Shown here one piece after another: positions 40,246 through 54,512 of a DNA stretch of 64,000 nucleotides. Positions within the stretch are counted from its first letter, which is position 1; every line of letters starts with the position of its first letter. The stretch spans positions 19,191,981 to 19,255,980 of the forward strand of contig JARWKL010000008.1 of NCBI GenBank assembly GCA_029961685.1, in the 5' to 3' direction. The position numbers and the translations under genes were made by a program. The notes under the pieces were generated by a model. That model was not told the origin of the DNA and searched no databases. It saw only the letters and a program-made list of their open reading frames with translations. This stretch comes from Aristolochia californica. Taxonomy: Eukaryota; Streptophyta; Magnoliopsida; Piperales; Aristolochiaceae.

Positions 40246-40918
40246 GGATCCATAGGTCATTTGCGTCTTTAAAATGTTTCTAGCATGCATATCCATTTTT
40301 TAAAAAATATGTAGAAAAATCTCTTTCTTATAATATTCCAAGGTATTAGGGGTGAACTAGTGGAATTTCCCAAACTTGGATAACAAAACTTTTGTGTTCA
40401 TTTGTGGTATGTCAATAAATTTTCTTTACTTAAATTTTTCATTGCTTTAAATTCTCTCCATACATAAACTCTAAAAGTTTCATTTTGTTGTGATCTATTT
40501 GCCTTTTATCTCTTTTTTTGTTTACGAGATGAAGGAAAATTGAAAGCTCAAATTTTGATTTAAGAAAAAGTATACATCTAAAATGGAAATGCACTATGCA
40601 CAAATGTAGAGAGAGATAATTCCAAAAAGTGTCTCTAATTTTTAGGGATTTTAAACTCTCTTTAGCTTTTATATATCAGATTCTTCAATCGTCAAGAAAA
40701 GGGGGAGGCGGGGGATTTTTAACTGAGTATTGATTTCTAATCCATAAGTCATTACTTGAAAAAATATAACCCGTTACGCATGATCAATCACTTTACAGTC
40801 ATCTTTGATCCTTAGGTCATCTTTTTGTAAACGGGCAAAATAATGGCTTGTTTGACTCAGGTAAATATCCCACCGCACGTTCACTTGGGAATTTAATGTT
40901 AATCTCTTTAAAAGGTTT

Positions 40919-41524
40919 GGATCCATAGGTCATTTGCATGTTTATCTTGTTACAAGCATGCATATCCATTGTTCAAAACATATGTAGAAAACCTCTTTCT
41001 TATAAAATTCTGAGCCATAAGGGTTGAACTAATGGAATTTCCAAAACTGGGATAGCAAAACTTTTGTGTTCATTTGTTGTGTGTAAATATATTTTCTGTA
41101 CTTATATTTGTCATTGCTTTAAATTCATTTTGTTGTGATCTTTTTGCCTTTTATCTCTTTTTTTTTTTTACAAGATGATGGGAAAGTGAAAACATGTATT
41201 GATTTAAGAAAAATGTTTACATAAAAAATGGAAATGCAAAATGCACAAATGTAGAGAGAGATAATTCCAAAAAGTGTAGGTAATTTTTACGGATTGTAAA
41301 CACTTTTTAGTTTTTATATATCAGGTTCTACAATTGTCGAAAAAAGGGGCAGGCGGGTGATTTTTAACTGAGTGTTGACTCCCATTCCATAAGTCATTCC
41401 TTACAAAAATATGATCGTTAGGTTAGCTTTTTCTAAATGGGCAATACAATGGCTTGTTTGACTCGGGTAAATATCCCATCACACGTTCACTTGGGAATTT
41501 AATGTTATTCTCTTTAAAAGGTTT
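40919..41524 (+). repeat. Shortened monomer (606 bp) with two deletions
   Basis: One deletion at about 41127 is shared with the monomer at 39.8 kb. A second, at about 41410, joins ACAAAAAT to ATGATCGTTAGG and removes the GCCCGTTACGCATG and ATAAATCACTTTACAATC blocks. Confidence 0.72.
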
Positions 41525-42196
41525 GGATCCTTAGGTCATTTGCATCTTTAACATGTTTCAAGCATGAATATCCATTTTTTAAAACGTGCGTAAAAAAATC
41601 TCTTTCTTATAAAATTCTGAGCTATTAGGGTTAAACTAGTGGAATTTTCCAAACTTGGATAACAACAATTTTTTGTTCATTTGTGGTGTGTGAATAAATT
41701 TTCTTTACTTACATTTGTTATTGCTTTAAATTCTTTCCATACATAAACTCTAAAATTTTGTTTTTGTTGTGATCTATTTGCCTTTTATCACTTTTTTTTG
41801 TTTACAGGATGAAGGGAAAGTGAAAACTCAAGTTTTGATTTAAGAAAAAAGTATACATCTAAAAAGGAAATACACAATGCACAAATGCAGAGAGAGATAA
41901 TTCCAAAAAGTGTCTGTAATTTTTTGGGATTGTAAACTCTTCTTAGTTTTTATATATCAGGCTCTTCAATCGTTGGGAAAAGGGGGAGGCGGGGGATTTT
42001 TAACTGAGTGTTGACTCCCAATCCATAAGTCGTTCCTTACAAAAAAAAAGCCTGTTACACGTAAATCTATTTACAGTCATCAATGTTCGTTAGGTCAGCT
42101 TTTTGTAAATGGACAAAATAATGGCTTGTTTGACTCGGGTAAGTATCCCATCGCAAGTTCACATGGGAATTTAATGTTATTCTCTTTAAAAAGTTT

Positions 42197-42670
42197 TGCT
42201 CCATAGGTCATTTCCATCTTTAACATGTTTCTAGCATGCATATCCATTTTTTAAAACATATGTAGAAAATCTTTCTTATAAAATTCCAAGCTTTTAGGGG
42301 TGAACTAGTGGAATTTCCAAAACTTGGATAACAAAGCTTTTGTGTTCATTTGTGGTGTGTGAATAAATTTTCTTTACTTAAAGTGTATTTATGTTTAGGG
42401 ATTATAAACTCATTTTAGTTTATATATACCAGATTTTGCAATCGTCAGGAAAAGGGGAGGGTGGGGATTTTAAACTGAATGTTGACTCCTAATCTATAAG
42501 TCATTTCTTACTAAAATACAGCCCGTTATGTATGGTAAATCACTTTACAATCATCTATGATCGTTCAATCAGCTTTTTGTAAATGGGCAAAATAATGGCT
42601 TGTTTGACTCGGTTAAATATTCCACCACACGTTCACTTGAGAATTTAAAGTTATTCTCTATAAAAGGTTT
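42197..42670 (+). repeat. Truncated junction monomer (474 bp) between A-type and B-type
   Basis: At about 42380/42381 TTTTCTTTACTTA is joined to AAGTGTATTTATGTTTAGGG, skipping about 200 bp. Left of the junction the monomers are A-type; right of it CTTGAGAATT and GATTTTGCAATC appear and B-type continues. The truncated unit is therefore the boundary between the two subfamily domains. Confidence 0.75.
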
Positions 42671-45600
42671 GGATCCATAGGTCATTTGCATCTTTAACGT
42701 GTTTCAAGCATGGATATCCATTTTTTAAAACATGTGTTGAAAAATCTCTTTCTTATAAAATTTCAAGCAATTAGGGTTGAACTAGTGGAATTTCCCAAAC
42801 TTGGATTACAAAACTTTTGTGTTCATTTTTGGTGTGTGAATAAATTTTCTTTACTTACATTGTTATTGCTTTAAATTCTTTCCATACAAAACTTTAACAT
42901 TTCCAATTTGTTGTGATCTATTTGCCTTCGATCTCTTTTTTTCTTTACGAGATGATGGGAAAGTGAAAAATCAAGTTTCGATTCAAGTAAAAAGTATATA
43001 ACTAAAACGGAAATGCACAATGCACAATTTTGGAGAGAGATAATTCCAAAAAGTGTCTGTCATTTTAAGGCATTTTAACTCTTTTTAGTTTTTATATATG
43101 AGGTTTTGCAATCCTCGGGAAAAGGGGGAGGCGGGGTATTTTTAACTGAAATTTGACTCCCAATCCATAAGTCATTTCTTAAAAAAATATAGCCCTTCTC
43201 GCATGATAAAGCAGTTTACAATCATCTATGATCGTTAGGTCAGGTTTTTGTAAATGGGCAAAATAATGGCTTGTTTGACTTGGATAAATATCCCAACGCA
43301 CGTTCACTTGAGAATATAATTTTTTTCTATTTAAAAGGTTTGGATCCATAAGTCATTTACATATTTAACGTGTTTTAAGAATGCATATCCATTATTTAAA
43401 ACATGTGTGGAAAAATCTCTTTCTTATAAAATTCCAAGCTATTAGGGTTGAACAAGTGGAATTTTCGTAACTTGGATAACAAAAATTTTGTGTTCCTTTG
43501 TGGTGTGTGAAATAATTTTCTTTACTTACTTTTTTTATTGCTTTAAATTCTTTCCATACATAAACTCTTAAGTTTTCTTTTTGTTGTGACCTATTTGCCT
43601 TTTATCTCCTTTTTTGTTTACGAGATGAAAGGAATGTGAAAAGTCAAGTTTTGATTTAAGAAAAAAGTATACATCTAAAATAGATATGCACAATGCACAA
43701 ATGTAGACAGAGATAATTCCCAAAAAGTGTTTGTAATTTTTAGGGACTGTGAACTCTTTTTATTTTTTATATATCAGGTTTTGCAATCGTCGGGTAAAGG
43801 GGGAGACGGGGGATTTTTAACTGAGTGTTGACTCCATCTCCATAAGTCATTCCTTAAAAACATATAGCCCGTTACGCATGATAAATTACTTTCAATCATC
43901 TATGATTCTTACGTCTGCTTTTTATTAATGGCCTGTTTGACTCGGGTAAATATCCCACCGCACGTTCACTTGATAATTTAATGTTATTCTCTTTAAAATG
44001 TTTGGATCCATAGGTCATTTGTATCTTTAACATGTTTCAAACATGCATATCCATTTTTTAAAACATGTGTAGAAAAGTCTCTTTCTTATAAAATTCCATG
44101 CTATTAGGGTTGAACTAGTGGAATTTTCAAAACTTAACTATCCAAACTCTGTGTTCATTTGTGGTGTTTGAATAAATTTTCTTTACTTACATTTGTTATT
44201 TCTTTAAATTCTTTCCAGACAAAAACTTTTAAATTTTTATTTTGTTGTCATCTATTTGGCTTTTATCTCTTTTTTTTTTTTACGAGATGAAGGGAAAGTG
44301 AAAATTCAAGTTTTTATTTAAGAAAAAATTATACTTCTGCCCAATGCACAAATGTAGGGAGAGATATTTCCCACAAAGTGTCGGTAATTTTTAGCGATTG
44401 TAAACTCTTTTTAGTTTTTATATATCGGGTTTTGCAATCGTCAGGAAAAGGGGGAGGCAGGGCAATTTTAACTGAGTTTTGACTCCCTATCCATAGGTCA
44501 TTTACCTACAAAAATATAGCCCGTTACGCATGATAAATAACTTTACAATCATTTATGATCGTTAGGTCAGCTTTTTGTTAATGGGCAAAATAATAGCTTA
44601 TTTGACTCGGGTAAATATCCTATTGCACGTTCACTTTAGAATTTAATGTTATTCTCTTTAAAAGGTTTGGATCCATAGGTGATGTCCATCTTTAACATGT
44701 TTCAAGCATGCATATCCATTTTTTAAAACATGTGTGGAAAAATCACTTTCTTATAAAATTCCAAGCTATTAGGGTTGAACTAGTGGAATTTCCAAAACTT
44801 GGATAACCGAACTTTTGTGTTCATTTGTGGTGTGTGAATAAATTTTCTTTAATTACATTTTTTATTGCTTTAAATTCTTTCCATACCTAAACTCTAAATT
44901 TTCATTTTTTTGTGACCTATTTGCCTTTTATCTCTTTTTTTCTTTACGAGATGAAGGGAAAGTGAAAATTCAAGTTTTAATTTTAGAAAAAAGTATAGAA
45001 CTAAAATGGAAATGCACAATGCACATATTTGTAGAGAGGTAATTCCAAAAAAGTGTCTGTAATTTTTAGGTTTTTTAAACTCTTTTTAATTTATATATAT
45101 ATCAGGTTTTGCAATCTTTAGGGAAAGGGGGAGGCGGGGGATTTTTAACTGAGTGTTGACTCCCATTCCATAAGTCATTCCTTACAATAATATATCCCGT
45201 TAAGCACGATAAATCACTTTACAATCATCTATGATCATTAGGTCCGCTTTTGGTAAATGGGCAAAATAATGGCTTGTTTGACACAGGTAAATGTCCCACC
45301 GCACTTTCACTTGAGAATTTAATATTATTCTCTTTAAAAGGTATGGATCCATTTGTCATTTGCATCTTTAACATATTTCCAGCATGCATATCCATTCTTT
45401 AAAACATGTGTAGAAAAATCTATTTCTTATAAAATTCCAAGCTATTAGGGTTGGACTAGTGGAATTTCCCAAACTTGGATAACCAAACTTTTGTGTTCAT
45501 TTGTGGTGTGTGAATAAATTTTCTTTACTTACATTTGTTATTGCTTTAAATTCTTTCCATACATAAACTCTTAAATTTTCATTTTGTTGTGTTGTTTTCG

Positions 45601-46679
45601 CCTTTTATCTCTTTTTTTGTTTATGTGATGAAGGGAAAGTGAAAACTCAAGTTTTGATTTAAGAAAATATTATACAACTAAAATGGAAATACACAATGCA
45701 CAAATTTAGAGAGAGATAATTCCAAAAAGTGACTGTAATTTTTAGGGATTGTTAACTCTTTTTAGTTTTTAAATATCAGGTTTTGTAATTATTGAGAAAA
45801 GGGGGAGGCATGGGATTTTTAACTGAGTGTTGAGTCCCAATCCATAAGTCATTCCTAACAAAAGTATAGCCTGTTATGCTTAATAAATCACTTTACAATC
45901 ATCTATGATCGTTAGGTCAGCTATTGGTAAATGGGCAAAATAATGGCTTGTTTGACACGGTAAATATCCCATCGTACCTTCACTTGAGAATTTAATATTA
46001 TTCTCTTTAAAAGATATGGATCCATAGGTCATTTGCATCTTTAACTTGTTTCAAGCATGCATATCCATTTTTTAAAACATGTGTATAAAAATCTCATTCT
46101 TATAAAATTCCCAGCTATTAGGGTTGAACTAGTTGGATTTCCCAAACACCAATAACAGAACATTTGTGTTAATTTGTGGTGTGTGAATAAATTTTCTTTA
46201 CTTACATTTGTTATTGCTTAAAATTCTTTCCAAACATAAACTCAAAATTTTCTTTTTGTTGTGATCTATTTGCCTTTTATATTCTTTTTTGTTTACGAGA
46301 TAAAGGGAAAATGAAAACTCAAGTTTTAATTTAAGAAAAAAGTATTCATCTAAAATGGAAATACACAATGCACAAATATAGCGAGAGATAATTAATAAAA
46401 AGTATCTGCAATTTTTAGGGACTATAAACTCTTTTTAGTTTTTATGTATCAGGTTTTGCAATTATCGGGACAAGGGGGAGGCGAGGGATTTTTCACTAAG
46501 TGTTGACTCCATCTCCATATGTTGTTCCTTAAAAAAATATAACCCCTTACGCTTGAAAAATCACTTTACAATCATCTATGATTCTATGGTCAACTTTTTG
46601 TTAATGGCTTGTTTGACTTGGGTAAATATCCCACCGCACGTTCATTTGAGAATTTATTGTTATTCTCTTTAAAAGGTTA

Positions 46680-47302
46680 TGATCCATAGGGCATTTGCGT
46701 CTTTAACATGTTTTCAGCATGCATATCCATTTTTTAAAACATGTGTAGAAAAATCTCTTACTTATAAAATTCCAAGCTATTAGGGTTGAATTAGTGGAGT
46801 TTCCCAAACATGGATAACCAAACTTTTGTGTTCATTTGTGGTGTGTGAATAAATTTTCTTTACTTACATTTGTTATTGCTTTAAATTTTTTCCATACATA
46901 AACTCTAATATTTTCATTTTGTTGTGATCTATTTGCCTTTATCTCTTATTTGTTTACCAGATGAAAAGAAAGTGAAAACTCAAGTTTTTATTTAATAAAA
47001 AAGCATACATGTAAAATGGAAATACTCAATGCACAAATGTATAGAGAGATAATTCCAAAAAGTGTCTTTAATTTTTAGGTATTTTAAACTCTTTTTAGAT
47101 TTTATAAATCAGGTTTGGCTATCGTCGGGAAAAGGGGGAGGTGGGGGATATAGCCGGTTACGCATGATAAATCACTTTAAAAACATCTATGATCGTTAGG
47201 TCAGCTTTTTGTAAATGGGCAAAATAATGGCTTGTTTGACTCAGGTAAATATCCTACCACACATATACTTGAGAATTTAATGTTATTCTCTCTAAAAGGT
47301 TT
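46680..47302 (+). repeat. Shortened monomer (623 bp)
   Basis: At about 47147-47150 the G-rich island (GGGGGAGGTGGGGG) runs directly into ATATAGCCGGTTACGC. This drops the TTTTTAACTGAGTG and GTTGACTCCC blocks and the first ATCCATAAGTCATTCC, about 50 bp. Confidence 0.72.
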
Positions 47303-50300
47303 GGATCCATAGGTCATTTGCATCTTTAACATGTTTCAAGCATGCATATCCATTTTTTAAAACATGTGTAGAAAAATATCTTTCTTATAAAATTTCAAGC
47401 TATTAGGGTTGAACTAGTGGAATTTCCAAAACTTGGTTAACAAAACTTTCGTGTTCATTTGTGGTGTGTGAATAAATTTTCTATACTTACAATCATTACT
47501 GCTTTAAATTCTTTCCATACATAAACTCTAAAATTTTCATTTTGTTGTGATCTATTTTCCTTTTATCTGTTTTTTTATTTACGAGATGAAGGGAAAGTGA
47601 AATCTCAAGTTTTGACTTAAGAAAAAAGATTACAACTAAAATGGAAATGCACAATGCACAAATGTAGAGAGAGATAATTCCAAAAAAGTGCCTATAATTA
47701 TTAGGTATTTTAAACTCTTTTTAGTTTTTATACATCAGGTTTTGCAAACGTCTGGAAAAGGGGCAAGCGGGGGATTTTTAATTGAGTGTTGACTCCCTAT
47801 CAATAAGTCATTCCTTACAAAAATAAAGCCAGTTACACAAGATAAATCACTTTACAATTATCTATAATCTTTAGGCCAGATTTTTGTAAATCGGAAAAAT
47901 AATTCCTTGTTTGACTCGGGTAAATATCCCACCTCACGTTCATTTGAGATTTTAATGTTATTCTCTTTAAAAGGTTTGGATCCATAGGTCATTTGCATCT
48001 TTAACATGGTTCAAGCATGCATATCCATTTTATAAAACAAGTGTTGAAAAATCTTTTTCTTTTAAAATTCCATGCTATTAGGGTTGAACTAGTGGAATTT
48101 CCAAAACTTGGATAAAAAAACTTTTGTGTTCATTTTTGGTGTGTGAATAATTTTTCTTTACTTACATTTGTTAATGTTATAAATTCTTTCCATACATAAA
48201 CTTTAAATTTTCATTATGTTGTGATCTATTTGCCTTTTATCTCTTTTTTTGTTTACGAGATGAAGGGAAAGTGAAAACTCCAGTTTTGATTTAAGAAAAA
48301 GTATACACTTAAAATGGAAATGCACAATGCACAAATGTTGGGAGAGATAATTCCAAAAACTGTCTGTAAATTTTAAAGATTGTAAACTCTTTTCAGTTTT
48401 TATATATCAGGTTTTGCATTCGTCTGGAAAAGGGGAAAACGAGGGATTTTTAACTGTGTTGACTCCCAATCCATAAGTCATTCCTTTCAAAAATATAGCC
48501 CGTAACGCATGATAAATCACTTTACAATCATCTATGATCGCTTGGTCTGCATTTGGTAAATAGGCAAAATAATGGCTTGTTTGACTTGAGTAAATATCCC
48601 ACCGCACGTTCACTTGAGAATTTAATGTTATTCTCTTTAAAAGGTTTGGATCCATAGGTCATTTGTATCTTTAACATGTTTCAAACATGCATATCCATTT
48701 TTTTAAAACATGTGTAGAAGAATCTCTTTCTTGTAAAATTCCAAACTATTAGGGTTGAAGTAGTGGAATTTCCCAAACTTGGATAACAAAACTTTTGAGT
48801 TGATTTGTGGTGTGTGAATAAACTTTCTTTACTTACATTTGTCATTGATTTAAATTATTTTCGTACATAAACTCTAAAATTTTCATTTTGTTGTGATCTA
48901 TTTGCCTTTTATCTCTTTTTTGTATACGAGATGAAGGGAAAGTGAAAATTGAAGTTTTGATTTAAGAAAAAAGTATACATCTAAATTGGAAATGCACAAA
49001 TGAAGAGAGAGATAATTCCAAAAAGTGGATGTAAATTTTAGGGATTATAAACTCTTTAGTTTTTATATATCAGGTTTTGCATTCGTCGAGAAAAGGGGGT
49101 GGCGGGGGATTTTTAACTGAGTGTTGATTCCTAATCCATAAGTCATTCCTTACAAAAATATAGCCCGTTACTCATGATAAATCACTCTACAATCATCTAT
49201 GATCGTTAGGTCAGATTTTTTGTAAATATGCAAAATAATTGTTTGTTAGACTCGGATAAATATCCCACCGTACGTTCTCTTGAGAATGTAATGTTATTCT
49301 CTTCAAAAGGTTTGGTTCCATAGGTTATTTGTATCTTTAATATATTTCAAGCATGCATATCCATTTTTTAAAACATGTGTAGAAAAATCTATTTCTTATA
49401 AAATTCCAAGCTATTAGGGTTGAACTAGAGGAATTTCCCAAACTTGGATAACAAAACTTTTGTGTTCATTTGTGTCATGTGAATAAATTTTCTTTACTTA
49501 CAATTGTTATTCATTTAAATTTTTTCCATAAATAAACTCTAAAATATTCATTTCGTTGTGATCTATTTGCCTTTTATATCTTTTTTTGTTTACGAGATGA
49601 AGGGAAAGTGAAAACTCAAGTTTTGATTTAAGAAAAAAGTATACATCTAAAATTTAAATGCACAATGCTCAAATGTAGAGAGGGATAATTCCAAAAAGTG
49701 TCTGTAATTGTTAGGGATTGTCAACTCTTTTTAGTTTTTATATATACTATTTTGCAATCGTTAGGAAAAGGGGAGGCAGGGGATTTTTAACTGAGTTTTG
49801 ACTCCCAATCCATATATCGTTCGTTGCAAAAATATAGCCCGTTACGCATGATAAATCACTTTACAATCATCTATGATCGTCAAATTTTTGTAAATAGGTA
49901 AAATAATGGCTTATTTAACACGGGTAAATATCCCATGGCACGTGCACTTGAGAATTTAATGTTATTCTCTTTAAAAGGTTTTGATCCTTAGGTCATTTGC
50001 ATCTTGAACATGTTTCATGCTTGCATATCCATTTTTTAAAACATGTGCAGAAAATTCTCTTTCTTATAAAACTCCAAGCTATTTGGGTTGAAGTAGTGGA
50101 ATTTCCCAAAATTGGATTACAAAACTTTTGTGTTCGTTTGTGGTGTGTGAATAAATTTTGTTTTCTTACCTTTGTAATTGCTTTAATTTCTTTCCATACA
50201 TAAACTCTAAAATTTTCATTTTGTTGTGATCTAATTGCTGTTATATCTTTTTTTGTGTACGAGATGAAGGGAAAGTCAAAACTCAATTTTTTATTTAATA

Positions 50301-53300
50301 AAAAAACATATATCTACTTTGGAAATGCTCAATGTACAAATGTAGAGAGAGATAATTCCAATGAGTGTCTATAATTTTTAGGGATTGTAAACTCTTTTTA
50401 GATTTTATACATCAGGTTTTGCTATCGTCGAGAAAGGAGGGCGGCGGGGGATTTTTAATTGAGTGTTGACTCACAATCCATAAGTCATTCCTTACAAAAA
50501 ATATAGCCGGTTACGCATGATAAATCACTTTACAATCGTCTATGATCGTTAGGTCAGCTTTTTGTAAATGGGCAAAATAATGGCTTGTTTGACTCGGGTG
50601 AATATCATACCGTACGTTCACTTGAGAATTTAATGTTATTGTCTTTAAAAGGTTTAGATCCATATGACATTTGAATCAATAACATGTTTCAAACATGCAT
50701 ATCCATTTTTTAAAACAAGTGTAAAAAAATCTTTTTCTTATAAAATTCCAAGCTATTAGGATGGAACTAGTGGAATTTCCTAAACTTAGATAACAAAATT
50801 TTTGAGTACATTTAAGGTGTGCGAAAAAAATTTCTTTACTTGCATTGTTATTGATTTAAATTCTTTTGATAAATAAACTCAAAAATTTTCATTTTTTTTT
50901 ATCTATTTACCTTGTATCTCTTTTTTTGTATACAAGATGAAGGGAAAGTGAAAACTCAAGTTTTGATTTAAGAAAAATGTATACATATAAAAGGGAAATG
51001 CACAATACATAAATGTAGAGAGAGATAATTCAAAAAAGTGTTTGTAATTTTTAGGGATTGTAAACTCTTTTTGTTTTTATATATCAGGTTTTGAAATCAT
51101 CGGGAAAAGGGGAAGGCAGGGGATTTTTAATTGAAAGTTGATTCGCAATCCATAACTCATTCCTTAAAAAAATATAGCCTGTCAAGCAGGATAAATCACT
51201 TGACAATAATTTAAGGTCGCTAGGTCTGCTTTTGGTAAATAGGCAAAATAATGGGTTGTTTGACTCGGGTTAAAATCCCACCACACGTTCACTTGAGAAT
51301 TTAAGGTTATTCTCGTTAAAAGGTTTGGTTCCATAGGTCATTTATATCTTTAACATGTTTCAAGCATGCATATCCATTTTTTAAAACATGTGTAGAAAAA
51401 TCTCTCTCTTATAAATTCCAAGCTATTAGGGTTGAAGTAGAGGAATTGTCCAAACTTGGAAACAAAACTTTTGTGTTATTTTGCGATGTGTGAATAAATT
51501 TTCTTTACTTACATTTTTTATTGATGTAAATTCTTTCCATACATAAAATCTAAAATTTTCATTTTGTTGTGATCTATTTGCCTTTTATCTCTTTTTCTGT
51601 TTACGAGAAGAAGGGAAAGTGAAAACTCAAGTTTTGATTGAAGAAAAAAGTATATAGCTAAAATGGAAATGCACAATGCAAAAATGTACAAAGAGATAAT
51701 TCCAAAAAGTGTCTGTAAATTTTAGGGATTATAAACTCTGTTTAGTTTTTATATATCAGGTTTTGTATTTGTCGGGAAAAGGGGGAGGTGGGGGATTTTT
51801 AACTGAGTGTTGACTCCCAATCCATAAGTGATTCCCTACAAAAAAAATAGCCCTTTTTCTCATGATAAATCAATTTACTATCATCTATGATGGTTAGGTC
51901 AGCATTTTGTAAATATGAAAAATAATGGCTTGTTTGACTCTTGTAAATATCCCATCGCACGTCCACTTGAGAATTTAATGTTATTCTGATTGAAAGATTT
52001 GGATCCATAGGTCATTTGTATCTTTAACATGTTTAAAACATGCATATCCATTTTTTAAAACATGTGTAGAAAAATCTCTTTCTTATAAAATTCCAAGCAA
52101 TTAGGGTTGAACAAGTGGAATTTCACAAACTGGGATAACAAAACTTTTGTGTTCATTTGTGGCATGTGAAAAAAATTTCTTTACTTAAATTTGTTATTGA
52201 TTTAAATTATTTCCATAAAAAAACTCTAAAATTTTCATTTTGTTGTGATCTATTTGCCTTTTGTCTCTTTTTTTGTTTACGAGAAGAAGGGAAGGTGAAA
52301 ACTCAAGTTTTGATTTAAGAAAAAAGTATAAATCTAAAATGGAAAAGCAGAATGCACAAATATAGAGAGAGATTATTCCAAAAAGTGTCTGTAATTTTAG
52401 GGATTGTAAACTCTTTTTCGTTTTTATATATACGGTTTTGCAATAGTCGGGAAAAGGTGGAGGCGGTGGATTTTTAACTGAGTGTTGACTCCCAATCCTT
52501 AAGTCATTCCTTTAAAAAATATAGCCTGTTACGCATGATAAATCACTTTACAATCACCCATGATTGTTAGGTCAACTTTTTATAAATGGTCAAAATAATA
52601 GCTTGTTTGACTCGGGTAAATCTCCCACCGCACGTTCACTAAAGAATTTAAGGTTATTCTCTTTAAAAAGTTTGTATGCAGAGGTCATTTACATCTTTAA
52701 CATGTTTCAAGAATACAAATCAATTTTTTAAAACATGTGTAGAAAAATCTCTTTCTTATGAAATTCCAAGCTATTAGGATTGAACTAGTGGAATTTCCCA
52801 AATTTGGATAACAAAACTTTTGTGTTCATTTGTGGTGTCTGAAAAACTTTTCTATACTTATATTTGTTTTTGCTTTAAATTTTTTCCATACATAAGCTCT
52901 AAAATTTTCATTTTGTTGTCATCTATTTGCCTATTATCTCTATTTTTGTTTACGAGATGAAGGGAAAGTGAAAACACAAGTTTCGATTCAAGAAAAAAGT
53001 ATACATCTAAAATGGGAATGCACAATGCACAAATGTAGAGAGAGATAATTCCAAATGGGGTCAGTAATTTTTAGGGATTGTAAACTCCTTTTAGTTTTTA
53101 TATATCAGGTTTTTCAATCATGGGGTAAAAGGGGGAGGCGGGGGATTTTTCACTGAGTGTTGTCTCCCAATCCATAAGTCATTCGTTTAAAAAATACAGC
53201 CTGTTATGCCTGATAAATCACTTTACAATCATCTATGATCGTTAGGTCAGATTTTTGTAAATGGGCAAAATAATGGTTTGTTTGACTCGAGTAAATATCC

Positions 53301-53348
53301 CACCGCACGTTCACTTGAGAATTTAAAGTTATTCTCATTAAAATGTTT

Positions 53349-54512
53349 GGATCCATAGGTCCTTTGCATCTTTAACATGTTTCAAGCATGCATATCCATT
53401 TTTTAAAACTTGCGTAGAAAACTCTCTTTCTTATAAAATTCCAAGCTATTAGGGTTCAACTAGTGGAATTTCCCAAACTTGGATTACAAAACTTTTGTGT
53501 TCATTTGTGGTGCGTGAATAAATTTTCTTAACTTACATTTTTTATCGATTGAAATTCTTCCCATAAATAAACTCTAAAATTTTCATTTTGTGGTGATCTA
53601 TTTGCCTTTTATCTCTTTTTATTGTTTATGAGATAAAGGGAAAGTGAAAACTCAAGTTTTGATTTAAGAAAAAAGTATACATCTAAAATGGAAGTGCACA
53701 ATACACAAACGAAGAGAGAGATAATTCAAAAAAGTGTCTGTATTTTTAAGGCTTGTAAACTCTTTTTAGTTTTTATATATCAGGTTTTGCAATTATCGGG
53801 AAAAGGGAGGAGGCGGGAGATTCTTAACTGAGTGTTGACTCCCAATCCATAAGTCCTTCCTTACAAAAATATAGCCCGTTACGCATGATAAAACACTTTA
53901 GAATCATCTGTGATCGTTAGGTCAGCAGTTTTTAAATGGGCAAAATGGGTTGGACTAGTGCAATTTTCCCAAACTTGGAAAACAAAACTTTTGTGTTCAT
54001 TTGTTGTGTGTGAATAAATTTTCTTTTCTTACATTTTTTATTGCTTTAAATTCTTTCATTCATAAACTCTTAAATTTTCATTTTGTTGTGATCTATTTGC
54101 CTTTTATCTCTTTTTTTTTACGAGATGAAGGGAAAGTGAAAACTCAAGTTTTGATTTAAGAAAGTATATATCTTAAATTCAAATGCACAATGCACAAATA
54201 ATAAGATAGATAATTCTGAAAAGTCTCTGTAATTTTTAAGGATTGTAAACTTTTCTTAGTTTTTATATATTCTGTTTTGCAATCGTCTGGAAAACGGGGA
54301 GGCATGGGATTTTTAACTGAGTGTTGACTCACAATCCATAAGTCATTACTTAGAAGAATATAGCCCGTTACGCATGTTAAATCACTTTACAATCATCTAT
54401 GATCATTTGGTTAGCTTTTTTGAAAATTGGCAAATAATATCTTGTTTGACTCGGGTAAATATCCCACTACACATTCACTAGAGAATTTAATGTTATTCTC
54501 TTTAAAAGTTTT
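53349..54512 (+). repeat. Monomer pair with 186-bp deletion spanning an anchor
   Basis: The anchor-to-anchor distance of 1164 bp equals two monomers minus about 186 bp. At 53946/53947 GGGCAAAAT is joined to GGGTTGGACTAG. The GTTTGACTCGGG block, the GGATCC anchor and the ACATGTTT dyad of the second monomer are missing. Confidence 0.75.

Larger units (their letters stand above)
37030..42380 (+). repeat. A-type block, right part, with U5 and a two-monomer repeat
   Basis: Anchors: 37591, 38262, 38928, 39600, 40246, 40919, 41525 and 42197. Just after the fourth telomere-like insertion the order is monomer 1-like, a 2/4 chimera (GTGAGATCTATTTG early, GGAAGTGCACAATG later), then type 8. From about 39.2 kb alternate monomers share private changes: TTCTTCAATC-like at 39.36, 40.68 and 41.96 kb, TTTACAGTCATC at 39.48, 40.79 and 42.07 kb, and GATGATGGGAAAGTG at 39.85 and 41.17 kb. 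This is a dimeric unit of about 1.3 kb repeated two to three times. Confidence 0.72.
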
